Assembly: GCA_014730235.1 (NCBI GenBank)
Contig: WJIO01000067.1
Coordinates: forward strand, 1 to 21,649
From: Candidatus Poribacteria bacterium
Lineage (GTDB): Bacteria; Poribacteria; DTPJ01; WJIO01
Direction: 5' to 3'
DNA length: 21,649 nucleotides
A program made the translations under genes and the position numbers. Below are positions 7,081 to 15,592 of this stretch, piece after piece (position 1 is the stretch's first letter; each line of letters begins with the position of its first letter). The notes beneath the pieces were generated by a model, which worked only from the letters and a program-made list of their open reading frames with translations, ran no database searches and had not been told where the DNA came from.

Positions 7081-8679
7081 TTATTCCTGATTTATAACAG
7101 TAACTACGGATCTTTTTGGAATGCTTATGTTGTCCAGATATTGGGATATTCGTTTCAGGTTATTTTGTTTGTCTGTTATATAAGTCTCGACTTCTCTATT
7201 TAAACCGATACATACTCGCTTTTCCTGCTGAGACAGGTTGGTAAACACATAAACCATATATTCTTTTTTTGAATCTTTATAGGCTGAAACCAGTAGTCCA
7301 TCTTCTATAGACTGCTCTTTGTCAAAAGAACTCTCTATACGCACCATGCCCGGACGTATAAAACGTGAATAGTTACCCAGCACCCAGAGCAACTTGCTAT
7401 CTCTTACCATACCGTCATGTTGCAGGCTTTTCACATGTCCGCCCATTTTCCCGGTTTCTCCTTGGGAACCATCGTCCAGATATACCAATCCGTCTTTGTA
7501 ATCACACTGTGTGATGGCTGTCCACCACTGCCATGATTTTGCGTTGCACAGGGTAAGATCGTTGTGAATGATTCTTGCCACATACAGGGCTGTTTTCATG
7601 GTCAGATCCCGTCCCCCGCCGCTAACGATCTCATCATTTTTCTGTAAGATGCAGTATTCGCTCATCCAGTAACCAAGCTCGGGATTAGCTTCATTCAAAG
7701 CTTTACGAACCATACTCCTATATTCCACCTGCTTATCCAGAGGCCAGACTGAATGATAACTGTGGGCGGAAATTGTCTTTTCAACATTGGGAAGACTACC
7801 GATATAAAAGGGTGAATCTTCGCTGAAAAAGAACCGGGCCTGATCGTCCCGGCCGTCACCCGGCATACCGATAGTGTTCATGTCTATGCAGGCGTGTCCA
7901 ATAGTTCCCGCTTCTCCGATAACTATTTTCGTTTTCAACCCTCTTGTAGATAATTTGTGAGATAGATATCGGACAAGGGCATATATTTCTTCATTTAAAG
8001 CAGGTGTTCCCTCCTGACCTGGCCCGTCCCAGTTCCACTGGGGTTCGTTGATAGGACTCAAGTAATGGAACTCAATGCCGTTCTGGTTGAAATGTTCTAT
8101 CACCTCTACCATGTAATCGGCATAATCATCCATGTTACCGGGTTTGATGTTGAGATGAATGTCTCCTTTTGCCGCATAACCTTTACCATTATTACTCAAA
8201 TATACAGGAGGAGCATTGGTAAAGGCAAGGAATTTTTCCACCCCTCGTCCTTTTGCAGCCTGAAGGAAAAAGCGCTGTCCCTGGTGTTTACTCCATTCAT
8301 ACGTTCCATCTTCATTCAGGAAACATTCTCCCCGCCGCCAGGGATTTCCTATGTCGGATGATTCACCTTGTTCAGTTGTTCCAGCAGAAAGGTAAAATCG
8401 CCATATGGAAAGACCGATGCCTTTTGTATTACCTTCTGCATCATCTTCTTGACTGAACAGAAGATCTGCGATCCGATTACGTTTTTCTATGGGCCAGTTT
8501 TTGCCCACAAATTGGGCGCGCCAGGCATCGGAAGCACCAAATCCATCTATTGTCTGGTATTCAACTTCTGGAGAGGTATTTACTTTAAGCTTTTTTGGAA
8601 TTTCAGCATGTGTATCTGATGCAACTACACTACTAAAGCACAACAGGTGAACGAGGTATAGAGCGTGAATAGATTTCAT
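7081..8679 (-). CDS. Secreted GH30-type glycoside hydrolase
   Basis: A 532-residue protein with an N-terminal signal peptide (basic K2, hydrophobic to about residue 20, cleavage near 20-25). The rest is a GH30-like (beta/alpha)8 barrel with its C-terminal beta-domain. Visible signatures are the N-terminal QTIDGFGASDAW, FTNAPPVYLSNNGKG near 153-167, the acid/base Glu212 in YLSPINEPQW, and the probable nucleophile Glu341 in YWMSEYC. A retaining endo- or exo-glycosidase is expected. The APPVYLSNNG motif recalls the endo-beta-1,6-galactanase-like branch (subfamily 5-like), but the substrate cannot be fixed from sequence. The ribosome binding site is weak (AGGA, 11 bases from ATG). The gene follows the ATPase terminator and converges with argG. 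It stands alone, with no transporter, SusCD-like or regulatory gene beside it. Confidence 0.85.
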   Translation of the reverse strand: MKSIHALYLVHLLCFSSVVASDTHAEIPKKLKVNTSPEVEYQTIDGFGASDAWRAQFVGKNWPIEKRNRIADLLFSQEDDAEGNTKGIGLSIWRFYLSAGTTEQGESSDIGNPWRRGECFLNEDGTYEWSKHQGQRFFLQAAKGRGVEKFLAFTNAPPVYLSNNGKGYAAKGDIHLNIKPGNMDDYADYMVEVIEHFNQNGIEFHYLSPINEPQWNWDGPGQEGTPALNEEIYALVRYLSHKLSTRGLKTKIVIGEAGTIGHACIDMNTIGMPGDGRDDQARFFFSEDSPFYIGSLPNVEKTISAHSYHSVWPLDKQVEYRSMVRKALNEANPELGYWMSEYCILQKNDEIVSGGGRDLTMKTALYVARIIHNDLTLCNAKSWQWWTAITQCDYKDGLVYLDDGSQGETGKMGGHVKSLQHDGMVRDSKLLWVLGNYSRFIRPGMVRIESSFDKEQSIEDGLLVSAYKDSKKEYMVYVFTNLSQQEKRVCIGLNREVETYITDKQNNLKRISQYLDNISIPKRSVVTVINQE

Positions 8680-8765
8680 TTTATTTTAAATCCTAAGAGG
8701 GTGATGAATACAGATGCTTATTGTCATATATTATTCACTGATTTTCTCTGGATTGGAAGCGATTT

Positions 8766-8821
8766 TATAAATCAAAAAGCCTTCAGCAATGATATCATTG
8801 CTGAAGGCTTTTTGATTTATA
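8766..8821 (-). terminator. 56-bp perfectly palindromic bidirectional terminator of the V-ATPase operon
   Basis: The 28-base left half is exactly the reverse complement of the right half, centred at 8793/8794 (core AGCAATGATATCATTGCT). Outside the GC-containing stem (GCCTTC/GAAGGC) lie five A and five T, so each strand ends in a T-run and can terminate. It lies 20 bases after the ntpD stop and so closes the nine-gene ATPase transcript. It also insulates the GH30 gene from it. Confidence 0.9.
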
Positions 8822-8841
8822 TTTATTTGGGATAATCCGTA

Positions 8842-9456
8842 CTAACTAACAATTTCTTTGACTTTCATGAGACGAGAGAGGTTGGAACGTTCCATTTCAT
8901 CGAGTCTCATGGTAATATACTTAATAGTATCCTGAAGATTTGGTATCAATATATATTCCAAGGCATTGACACGCCTTCGGGTAACTTCAATTTCATTTGC
9001 CAGCAACTGGACAGAGCGTTCTACGTGAGAAAGTCTCAGCATTTCGGGAAGAAGCTCAGAATAAGCCCCTAAAGCAGAATCCAGGTCACCAGAAGTGGTG
9101 GATAACCCATACGAGTATACGCTTCCCTCGGATTTTACGTCAAAACGAGGCAATCGCAGGTTCATAACAGGAACAGTAGACACATTCATGTTCAGGGTTT
9201 GATTGGGGAACATAATAGACTCTTCCATTGTCTCCCTGTCCATAACAGAGCGGGCCATGAGGAATTCCCTATGAGCGTTAGCCAACCGATCTTCGATCTC
9301 TGTTCTGAGATTACCGATCTGCTCTACCAGTTCAAGAAACTGTCGCATTAACTCATCCTGTTTTCTTTTCAGGAGATCATAACCTCTTTGGGCCAGCTTC
9401 AGTCTTTTCTTGAGCCGCATCAGCTCCATTCGTGTGGCATTTACTTCAAGAATCAA
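8842..9456 (-). CDS. ntpD: V/A-type ATPase subunit D (central rotor stalk)
   Basis: A 204-residue, largely helical protein forming the central axle that couples the A3B3 head to the membrane ring. The N-terminal [21 protein letters not shown] and the C-terminal [14 protein letters not shown] and [13 protein letters not shown] are strong family signatures; length is normal. Translation starts at the TTG at 9456, eight bases after AGGAGG. The TTGA overlaps the TGA stop of ntpB by 4 bases, indicating coupled translation. It is the last gene of the operon. Confidence 0.96.
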   Translation of the reverse strand: MILEVNATRMELMRLKKRLKLAQRGYDLLKRKQDELMRQFLELVEQIGNLRTEIEDRLANAHREFLMARSVMDRETMEESIMFPNQTLNMNVSTVPVMNLRLPRFDVKSEGSVYSYGLSTTSGDLDSALGAYSELLPEMLRLSHVERSVQLLANEIEVTRRRVNALEYILIPNLQDTIKYITMRLDEMERSNLSRLMKVKEIVS

Positions 9457-10862
9457 CTGGTTTCCTCCTCAGTATTCTCTTCTTTGAATTTGGGCAGGAA
9501 TTCCTCCAAAAATTCTGAATCAATTCTTTTAAGCTCAGTAACAGGCAAAGCAGATAGAAGTTTCCAACCTAAATCCAAAGTTTCCTCAATAGACCTGTTT
9601 TCGTATTCATCCTGCTTTATATATTCCTGTTCAAAGGCTTCAGCAAATCTATAAAACATTTTATCTGTCTGGCTGAGAGCAGCTTCACCCAGAATAACTT
9701 CTAACTCCCTTGCGGCTAAACCCTTTGTATAGGCGTCGTATAGCTGGTTGAATGTGTCGGCATGGTCTTTCCTTGTTTTTCCTTCACCGATACCTTTGTC
9801 CTTTAGCCTTGACAGAGATTCAGGAGCATCCACAGGGGGATATATACCCTTTCTGTGCATTGGTCTACTCAGTATAACCTGTCCTTCTGTAATATAACCT
9901 GTGAGATCAGGGATGGGATGTGTTTTGTCATCCTCGGGCATGGTCAGGATTGGTATCTGTGTAATGGAACCGGGTTTATCCATGATCTTACCGGCTCTTT
10001 CGTATATGCTGGCAAGGTCGGTATACATGTATCCGGGATAACCTCTTCGCCCTGGTATTTCTTTTCTTGCTGCTGACACTTCTCGAAGGGCTTCGCAGTA
10101 ACTTGTCATGTCAGTCAGAATCGCCAGGACGTGCATACCTTTTTCAAAAGCCAGGTATTCAGCAGCCGTAAGGGCCATTCTTGGAGTTGCTATTCTTTCA
10201 ATAGCCGGGTCGTCGGCCAGATTCATAAATAGCACAGCTCTATCAATAGCACCGGTTTCCCGGAAGTCCGATATAAAATATTCCGATTCCTCAAAAGTAA
10301 TACCCATAGCGGCAAAAACAACGGCGAAACTTTCCTGAGTTCCCAGAACTTTAGCCTGCCGTGCTATCTGGACAGCCATTTTTGAATGTGGTAGACCGGA
10401 ACCGGAGAATATGGGTAGCTTCTGGCCGCGAACCAGAGTATTTAAGCCATCAATACATGATATACCAGTCTGGATGAACTCTGAAGGATAGTCTCGAGCA
10501 AAGGGATTAAGAGGCTCACCGTTAATATCCAGACGCTTTTCGGGGAGAATTTCAGGGCCGTCATCAATGGGTCTGCCCTGACCATCAAAAACTCTGCCTA
10601 ATATGTCCTCAGAAACGGGCAACTCGACACCGCGACCGAGAAATCGGACTCTACTACCACTGGTGCTGACACCTCTAGCCCCTTCAAATAACTGAACCAG
10701 GGCTTTATCCTGGTTTACTTCCAGAACTTTTCCATGTCTAATTTCACCACCGGGCAGCTCAATTTCTACCAATTCTTCGAATTTAACCTCTTCCACTTTT
10801 TCAACGAGCATTAGCGGGCCGGCTACCTCTGATACTGTTTGATATTCCTTGATCATTGACAT
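9453..10862 (-). CDS. ntpB: V/A-type ATPase subunit B (non-catalytic head subunit)
   Basis: A 469-residue subunit that alternates with A in the soluble head. The pseudo-P-loop region reads [12 protein letters not shown] (152-163), lacking a GxxGxGKT motif, as expected for the non-catalytic subunit. R352 in ESLSRL is the likely arginine finger contributed to the catalytic site of A. Other signatures are [17 protein letters not shown] and [21 protein letters not shown]. The first of two close ATGs is chosen, since AAGGTGG lies about 7 bases upstream. The C-terminus overlaps ntpD by 4 bases. Confidence 0.97.
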   Translation of the reverse strand: MSMIKEYQTVSEVAGPLMLVEKVEEVKFEELVEIELPGGEIRHGKVLEVNQDKALVQLFEGARGVSTSGSRVRFLGRGVELPVSEDILGRVFDGQGRPIDDGPEILPEKRLDINGEPLNPFARDYPSEFIQTGISCIDGLNTLVRGQKLPIFSGSGLPHSKMAVQIARQAKVLGTQESFAVVFAAMGITFEESEYFISDFRETGAIDRAVLFMNLADDPAIERIATPRMALTAAEYLAFEKGMHVLAILTDMTSYCEALREVSAARKEIPGRRGYPGYMYTDLASIYERAGKIMDKPGSITQIPILTMPEDDKTHPIPDLTGYITEGQVILSRPMHRKGIYPPVDAPESLSRLKDKGIGEGKTRKDHADTFNQLYDAYTKGLAARELEVILGEAALSQTDKMFYRFAEAFEQEYIKQDEYENRSIEETLDLGWKLLSALPVTELKRIDSEFLEEFLPKFKEENTEEETS

Positions 10863-10906
10863 TAAACCACCACCTTGTATGACGAACCTTGAATAAACTT
10901 AAGATA

Positions 10907-12652
10907 TTAAGAAGTTTCTGTCTGAGCAATAATATTGCTTTTTATCTGTTCAAACGAATCCAGTTGTTCTTCGGGAGTAAATTTGGCTCTTGCGATTTCT
11001 TCCTTTACGTCCAGTTCCAATAAATCTTCAATGGATTTTCCAGACTGAAGACATTCCACAGAGCGATCATGCAGGTGCATGATAAGATCAAGAATCTTAA
11101 ACTGTTTTTCAAAAGATGTATAAGTATCAACCTCATGGAAGGCGTTCTGATGTAGGAAATCCTCGCGAATAGATTTTGCGGTTTCCATTATAAGCCGGTT
11201 CTCAGGAGAAAGGGCATCAATACCCACAAGACGAACGATTTCGTTAAGGTCGTCCTCTTCCTGGAGTATAGTTCTGGCTCTTTCTCGCATCTGTATCCAT
11301 GATTCACCGAAATTCTCTATGTAATAATCTTCCAGATCATCGGTATATAGAGAATAACTACGCAGCCAGCTAATTGCGGGGAAGTGTCTGCTGTATGCCA
11401 GTTCCGCTTCAAGACTCCAGAAGACTTTGACAACTCTCAAAGTTGACTGGACAACGGGGTCAGAAAGGTCGCCACCGGGAGGTGAAACAGCTCCAACAGC
11501 GGTAAGAGCACCTTCTCTGTCGTCACTACCTATGCAGATAGCTTTTCCTGCTCTTTCATAAAATTCAGCTATTCTTGTACCCAGATAAGCGGGGTAACCT
11601 TCTTCACCGGGCATTTCCTCAAGTCTACCGGATATTTCACGCATAGACTCGGCCCATCGGGAAGTTGAGTCGGCCATCAGGGCCACACTGTACCCCATAT
11701 CCCGGAAATATTCAGCGATTGTTATACCAGTATAAACAGATGCTTCACGAGCGGCAACGGGCATATTTGAAGTATTTGCGATAAGGACAGTACGTTTCAT
11801 CAGCGGTTCGCCGCTTCTTGGGTCTTCCAGTTCGGGGAATTCCAGAAGAACGTCGGTCATTTCATTACCGCGCTCACCACATCCAACATATACAATAATA
11901 TCGGCATCAGCCCATTTTGCCAACTGGTGCTGAATAACGGTTTTACCGCTTCCGAAAGGTCCTGGAACGCATGCCGTTCCACCTTTACCAACGGGGAACA
12001 AGGCATCAATTACTCGCTGTCCGGTAACCATAGGTGCATCAGGAGCGAGATTTTTCTTAACAGGTCTGGTTTCCCGAACGGGCCACCGCTGGATCATATT
12101 AAGCTCCTGAACACCATCTTCTGTCTTTATTTTTACTATATTTTCTTCTACGGTGAATTCACCGGATTTTATTTCAACTATTTCCCCCTCAATATCCGGG
12201 GGAACCATGATCATATGATTGACGAGAGTAGTTTCCTGAACTTCACCTAAAACATCACCGGGTCCGACTTTATCTCCCTTTTTTGCTTTAGGCTTAAAGT
12301 CCCATTTTTTTTCTCTGGTTAAACCGGGAACTTCAATACCTCTGGAGATAACATCCCCGGAAACGGCTTTAATGGCATCTAACGGTCTTTGTATACCGTC
12401 ATATATAGAACCCATAAGGCCAGGTCCTAACTCAACACTGAGGGGTTCACCAGTTGATTCCACAGGTTCACCAACACCCAAACCAGCGGTATTTTCGTAT
12501 ACCTGTATAGAAGCTCTATCCTCTCTGAGTTCGATGATCTCGCCTATAAGCCTTTGGTCACTAACTCGGACCACATCAAACATTTTGGCACCTTCCATAC
12601 CCTCTGCAACAACCAGAGGGCCGGAAACCCTGACTATTCTTCCTTGATTCAT
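10907..12652 (-). CDS. ntpA: V/A-type ATPase subunit A (catalytic head subunit)
   Basis: A 581-residue catalytic subunit. The P-loop GPFGSGKT is at 231-238 and the catalytic Glu-Arg pair E260-R261 in GERGNEM. The roughly 90-residue non-homologous insertion typical of A subunits lies between the N-terminal barrel and the P-loop (about 110-200). [30 protein letters not shown] spans the switch region. It hydrolyses or synthesises ATP while driving ion transport. The ATG at 12652 has AAGGGAG upstream. A 226-base gap with a heptamer repeat array and a hairpin separates it from ntpF. Confidence 0.98.
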   Translation of the reverse strand: MNQGRIVRVSGPLVVAEGMEGAKMFDVVRVSDQRLIGEIIELREDRASIQVYENTAGLGVGEPVESTGEPLSVELGPGLMGSIYDGIQRPLDAIKAVSGDVISRGIEVPGLTREKKWDFKPKAKKGDKVGPGDVLGEVQETTLVNHMIMVPPDIEGEIVEIKSGEFTVEENIVKIKTEDGVQELNMIQRWPVRETRPVKKNLAPDAPMVTGQRVIDALFPVGKGGTACVPGPFGSGKTVIQHQLAKWADADIIVYVGCGERGNEMTDVLLEFPELEDPRSGEPLMKRTVLIANTSNMPVAAREASVYTGITIAEYFRDMGYSVALMADSTSRWAESMREISGRLEEMPGEEGYPAYLGTRIAEFYERAGKAICIGSDDREGALTAVGAVSPPGGDLSDPVVQSTLRVVKVFWSLEAELAYSRHFPAISWLRSYSLYTDDLEDYYIENFGESWIQMRERARTILQEEDDLNEIVRLVGIDALSPENRLIMETAKSIREDFLHQNAFHEVDTYTSFEKQFKILDLIMHLHDRSVECLQSGKSIEDLLELDVKEEIARAKFTPEEQLDSFEQIKSNIIAQTETS

Positions 12653-12688
12653 CTAAGCGATTCTCCCTTGGATCGTCCATGGTAAAAA

Positions 12689-12752
12689 GTGATCTGTTAT
12701 TGGTTATCTGTGATCGGTGATCATTAATTCGTGATCAGTAATCGGTGATCTG
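12689..12752. repeat. Nine degenerate tandem heptamers (consensus GTGATCN) inside the ATPase operon
   Basis: The stretch parses exactly in 7-base steps: GTGATCT, GTTATTG, GTTATCT, GTGATCG, GTGATCA, TTAATTC, GTGATCA, GTAATCG, GTGATCT, plus one further G. It lies in the only long gap (226 bp) of the operon, between ntpF and ntpA. Such degenerate heptamer arrays are known as dispersed intergenic repeats in some bacteria. It is non-coding and has no cas genes or unique spacers. Confidence 0.75.
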
Positions 12753-12753
12753 A

Positions 12754-12783
12754 AGGTTAGGTTTTGTGGACTTATCCTAACCT
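12754..12783. other. AGGTTAGG/CCTAACCT inverted repeat in the ntpF-ntpA gap
   Basis: Exact 8-base arms are separated by 14 bases, directly next to the heptamer array. On the minus-strand transcript there is no T-run after it, so it is not an ordinary terminator. It could be an mRNA processing or stability structure, or part of the repeat insertion. Confidence 0.5.
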
Positions 12784-12878
12784 ATAAATTTTTATTTAGA
12801 TTAACATAAATACCACAGATATGCACCCACAAAGATCCATTTTTACCTTTTATAGATTTGGGGAATACATAGTAATAT

Positions 12879-13187
12879 TTAAAGTATATCAGCGCCTGCG
12901 GCTCTTCTTACCAGTGATTTCAAGCTAGACCGGGCGAGACCGGTAGAACCTCTATTGCTGGGTATCATTGTAACCACGGGGAAAGTTTTATCTCCGACAA
13001 TCCTGGTAATTTCTTCTGAGCTAGGCGCCATTTGTTCTGTAATAAAAGCGACTTTGTATTCCTGATCGACTATATTGCGCAATATTTCAGCAGATTCACC
13101 TTTGGAATTAACGGGAAAAATCACAACACCCAGAGCTTTGAATCCCAGAATAGAATCTTTGTCGCCAATCATAGCGATCTCAGACAT
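12879..13187 (-). CDS. ntpF: V/A-type ATPase subunit F (rotor stalk, small subunit)
   Basis: A 102-residue subunit that binds D in the central stalk. MSEIAMIGDKDSILGFKALGV is the hallmark N-terminus, followed by a Rossmann-like alternation ending in the C-terminal helix. The name ntpF here means V-type subunit F; in E. hirae the equivalent is called NtpG. The ATG is set by GAGGAAAAC and overlaps the end of subunit C by 8 bases. Confidence 0.93.
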   Translation of the reverse strand: MSEIAMIGDKDSILGFKALGVVIFPVNSKGESAEILRNIVDQEYKVAFITEQMAPSSEEITRIVGDKTFPVVTMIPSNRGSTGLARSSLKSLVRRAAGADIL

Positions 13188-14223
13188 AAGTTTTCCTCAA
13201 CCTCTCTTTAATAGCATCCGAAGGTAGATCATTAAGTTTTCCAATAACAATAATTCGAATCAGCTTCATTTCATGTTCTTTAGCCAGCAAATAACCAATA
13301 ATTGGCTCTACCCCAAAAACCATGTATTTGGCTTTTCTTATGAAATCCATGAAATATTCGTCAGAAAGCCTTTCATATACGGCTAAAGATTTATCTTCAG
13401 GCCAGGATCTTAAACCTTCGGCAACTACTTGGGCATATGGAGTGTTGGACAAAGACGCAGCAAAGTTATCAACGGTTTCATCAAATTGTTTAATGTAAAA
13501 CTGTTTATCAAGAGAACCGTGCGGTAACAATACGGCATCCAGTAAACGCATGGTTTCATCCAAGCTTTTAATTCTTATAAAGCTTTTTATGTTTGTCAGA
13601 TCAGCAATGGCCTTAAGGTAACCAGTCATGAAATTATTGTCAGCATCCTCTGCGCTTTTATACATGAAGCTGTGCATATGCCTATCAATAACAATATCAA
13701 TAACCTGGGGATTCTGGTCTTCTTCATAGCTTTCTTTAGCTTCATCCAGAGCATCATTAATATACTGGGGTAAATTAACGTTACCGGCTTCCTCATCGGG
13801 CTGTATTTTTTGCTTTAAGTCCTCAATAGGAATTGTACCGGATTCAACCAAAGCATCCTGACTAACAGAACCATCCTGATAGTTGGATTTGAGTAATACT
13901 TTGAGATTGTGAAAATCCCATTTTATCCTGAAAATTTGAGACAACTGTGGGTCAAGGGAAAGCTCATCAATAAGATTATAGACATATTCCCGCTCCTGAT
14001 TCAGAGCGGTTTCAAAGTCCATTATGTCGCTGATGCCACTCATGGTTTTTTCATACTCACCTTCAGAAAGAATCTTAATGACTTCAGCGGCAGAATCAGC
14101 TTCCAGCAATCTGGTTATATCTGTTCCGTTGAGAAGCCTTGTTTCCATTGCCCGAATTCTTCCCACAGCATATGCGTATCCTGTATTCTCTTTTGACGGT
14201 CTAAAAATCTGTTGTTCTTGCAT
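13180..14223 (-). CDS. ntpC: V/A-type ATPase subunit C (rotor-ring adaptor)
   Basis: A 347-residue funnel-like subunit that connects the central stalk to the proteolipid ring. YAYAVGRIRAMETRLL at the start and EPIIGYLLAKEHEMKLIRIIVIGKLNDL near the end are family signatures. A TTG at 14238 would add five residues but lacks a ribosome binding site; the ATG at 14223 has AGGG six bases upstream and is preferred. The stop overlaps the start of ntpF by 8 bases. Confidence 0.93.
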   Translation of the reverse strand: MQEQQIFRPSKENTGYAYAVGRIRAMETRLLNGTDITRLLEADSAAEVIKILSEGEYEKTMSGISDIMDFETALNQEREYVYNLIDELSLDPQLSQIFRIKWDFHNLKVLLKSNYQDGSVSQDALVESGTIPIEDLKQKIQPDEEAGNVNLPQYINDALDEAKESYEEDQNPQVIDIVIDRHMHSFMYKSAEDADNNFMTGYLKAIADLTNIKSFIRIKSLDETMRLLDAVLLPHGSLDKQFYIKQFDETVDNFAASLSNTPYAQVVAEGLRSWPEDKSLAVYERLSDEYFMDFIRKAKYMVFGVEPIIGYLLAKEHEMKLIRIIVIGKLNDLPSDAIKERLRKTYV

Positions 14224-14258
14224 TAGCAACCCTATCAATGAGAAACTGAGTGCCAGAT

Positions 14259-14290
14259 ATAGAGATATTATAAAAAAATATAATCTCTAT
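14259..14290. other. Stem-loop between ntpE and ntpC
   Basis: ATAGAGAT (14259-14266) and ATCTCTAT (14283-14290) are exact inverted repeats. Inside them TATA can also pair across a T-rich loop, in the minus-strand transcript. It falls in the 90-base gap between the two genes. A processing or translational role is inferred. Confidence 0.5.
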
Positions 14291-14313
14291 TGCTGGTCAC
14301 AGTAGGATTAAAA

Positions 14314-14925
14314 TCAGGATTCAGATAATTTCGGAAAAAGTATTTTTGAGACTTCAGCTTCCAGATCATCTCTTGATGATTTAAACAAAGACTCAAAAGA
14401 ACCGTTAAGTTCGATTTTACCTCTTTTAAGGACAAACCCTCCAAGCATATCATATGTCTGGTCAGATAAGATAAGTTTACCGTTTTTCTTATTCTTTTTA
14501 AGCTCGTTGTTAAGCTCTTTGAGAAAGTTATTCCCCAATCTTGTTTTGTCCTTTTTTGACAGTATGACTTCCTCTTCGCCTGTTTGGACGTTGGATAAGA
14601 TCATCTGTTTCATCAATTTCCGATATTCCGTATCCTTTGTTTTGATCAGGTCTTGAATGGCCTTTTGGAATGCAGCATCAATAGCTTTCTGTTTTTCTGA
14701 CAGAGTGGCTTTGCGAAGATCAAGGCGTGCAGTAGAAATAATACGCTCTTTTCGCTGTTCTGCATTGACCTCAGCTTCTTCTACCATCTGAGATTTTTGT
14801 TCATCAGCTTCATTTTGAGCTTTTTGAATCATATCATCAGCAGCAGCATTAGCTCGATCTATAATCCTATCGGCCTCGCTCTGAGCATCGCGTTCTATAC
14901 GCTCGATTATCTTTTCCAGAGACAT
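14314..14925 (-). CDS. ntpE: V/A-type ATPase subunit E (peripheral stalk)
   Basis: A 203-residue peripheral stator subunit. The N-terminal ~110 residues are a charged right-handed coiled-coil-type helix (ERIERDAQSEADRIIDRANA and onward). The C-terminal globular part, with LILSDQTYDMLGGFVLKRGKIELN and SFESLFKSSRDDLEAEVSKILF, is characteristic of the family. It pairs with subunit H encoded at the head of the operon. AAGGAAGAG precedes the ATG. Confidence 0.93.
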   Translation of the reverse strand: MSLEKIIERIERDAQSEADRIIDRANAAADDMIQKAQNEADEQKSQMVEEAEVNAEQRKERIISTARLDLRKATLSEKQKAIDAAFQKAIQDLIKTKDTEYRKLMKQMILSNVQTGEEEVILSKKDKTRLGNNFLKELNNELKKNKKNGKLILSDQTYDMLGGFVLKRGKIELNGSFESLFKSSRDDLEAEVSKILFPKLSES

Positions 14926-14960
14926 TGCAATTCTCTTCCTTAAAATATATGGATAACAGG

Positions 14961-14975
14961 CATCAGGGCCTGATG
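14961..14975 (-). other. CATCAGG-G-CCTGATG hairpin just after the ntpK stop
   Basis: Seven-base inverted arms sit around a single central base, 4 bases downstream of the proteolipid stop codon. No T-run follows on the minus strand, so it is more likely an mRNA-protective or processing structure than a terminator. Confidence 0.55.
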
Positions 14976-14979
14976 TTGA

Positions 14980-15525
<546 letters not shown>

Positions 15526-15536
15526 TCAAGAGTCTT

Positions 15537-15559
15537 GTATGGATGTCAACCACCCATAC
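15537..15559 (-). other. Nine-base-pair hairpin upstream of ntpK
   Basis: In the minus-strand transcript GTATGGGTG pairs with CATCCATAC (one G-U pair) around a 5-base loop. It lies in the 82-base gap between subunits I and K, shortly before the GGAGG of ntpK. Together with the hairpin after ntpK it could mark out a stabilised mRNA segment for the highly needed proteolipid. That role is inferred. Confidence 0.6.
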
Positions 15560-15592
15560 AGAGGTAGAATTAACAGCTTGCCTTGTTATTAC

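Noticed and set aside
8600-8679. Lipoprotein signal in the GH30 N-terminus (HLLC)
   Set aside because: The residue before Cys is Leu rather than Gly, Ala or Ser, and the hydrophobic stretch before it is too short. A standard signal peptide fits better.
12372-12647. Plus-strand open frames opposite the ATPase and riboflavin genes
   Set aside because: They are antisense to clearly conserved proteins, have low-complexity translations, and have no supporting ribosome binding site or family signature.
12689-12752. CRISPR-like array
   Set aside because: The units are contiguous 7-mers without spacers, and no cas gene is nearby.
12754-12783. Rho-independent terminator between ntpF and ntpA
   Set aside because: On the coding (minus) strand the stem is not followed by a T-run, and the loop is long.
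12810-12840. ACCACAGAT...CACAAAGATCC stretch as a further dispersed repeat
   Set aside because: It loosely recalls common ACCACAGATGCACACAGAT-type repeats, but only one degenerate copy is present, so it cannot be supported.
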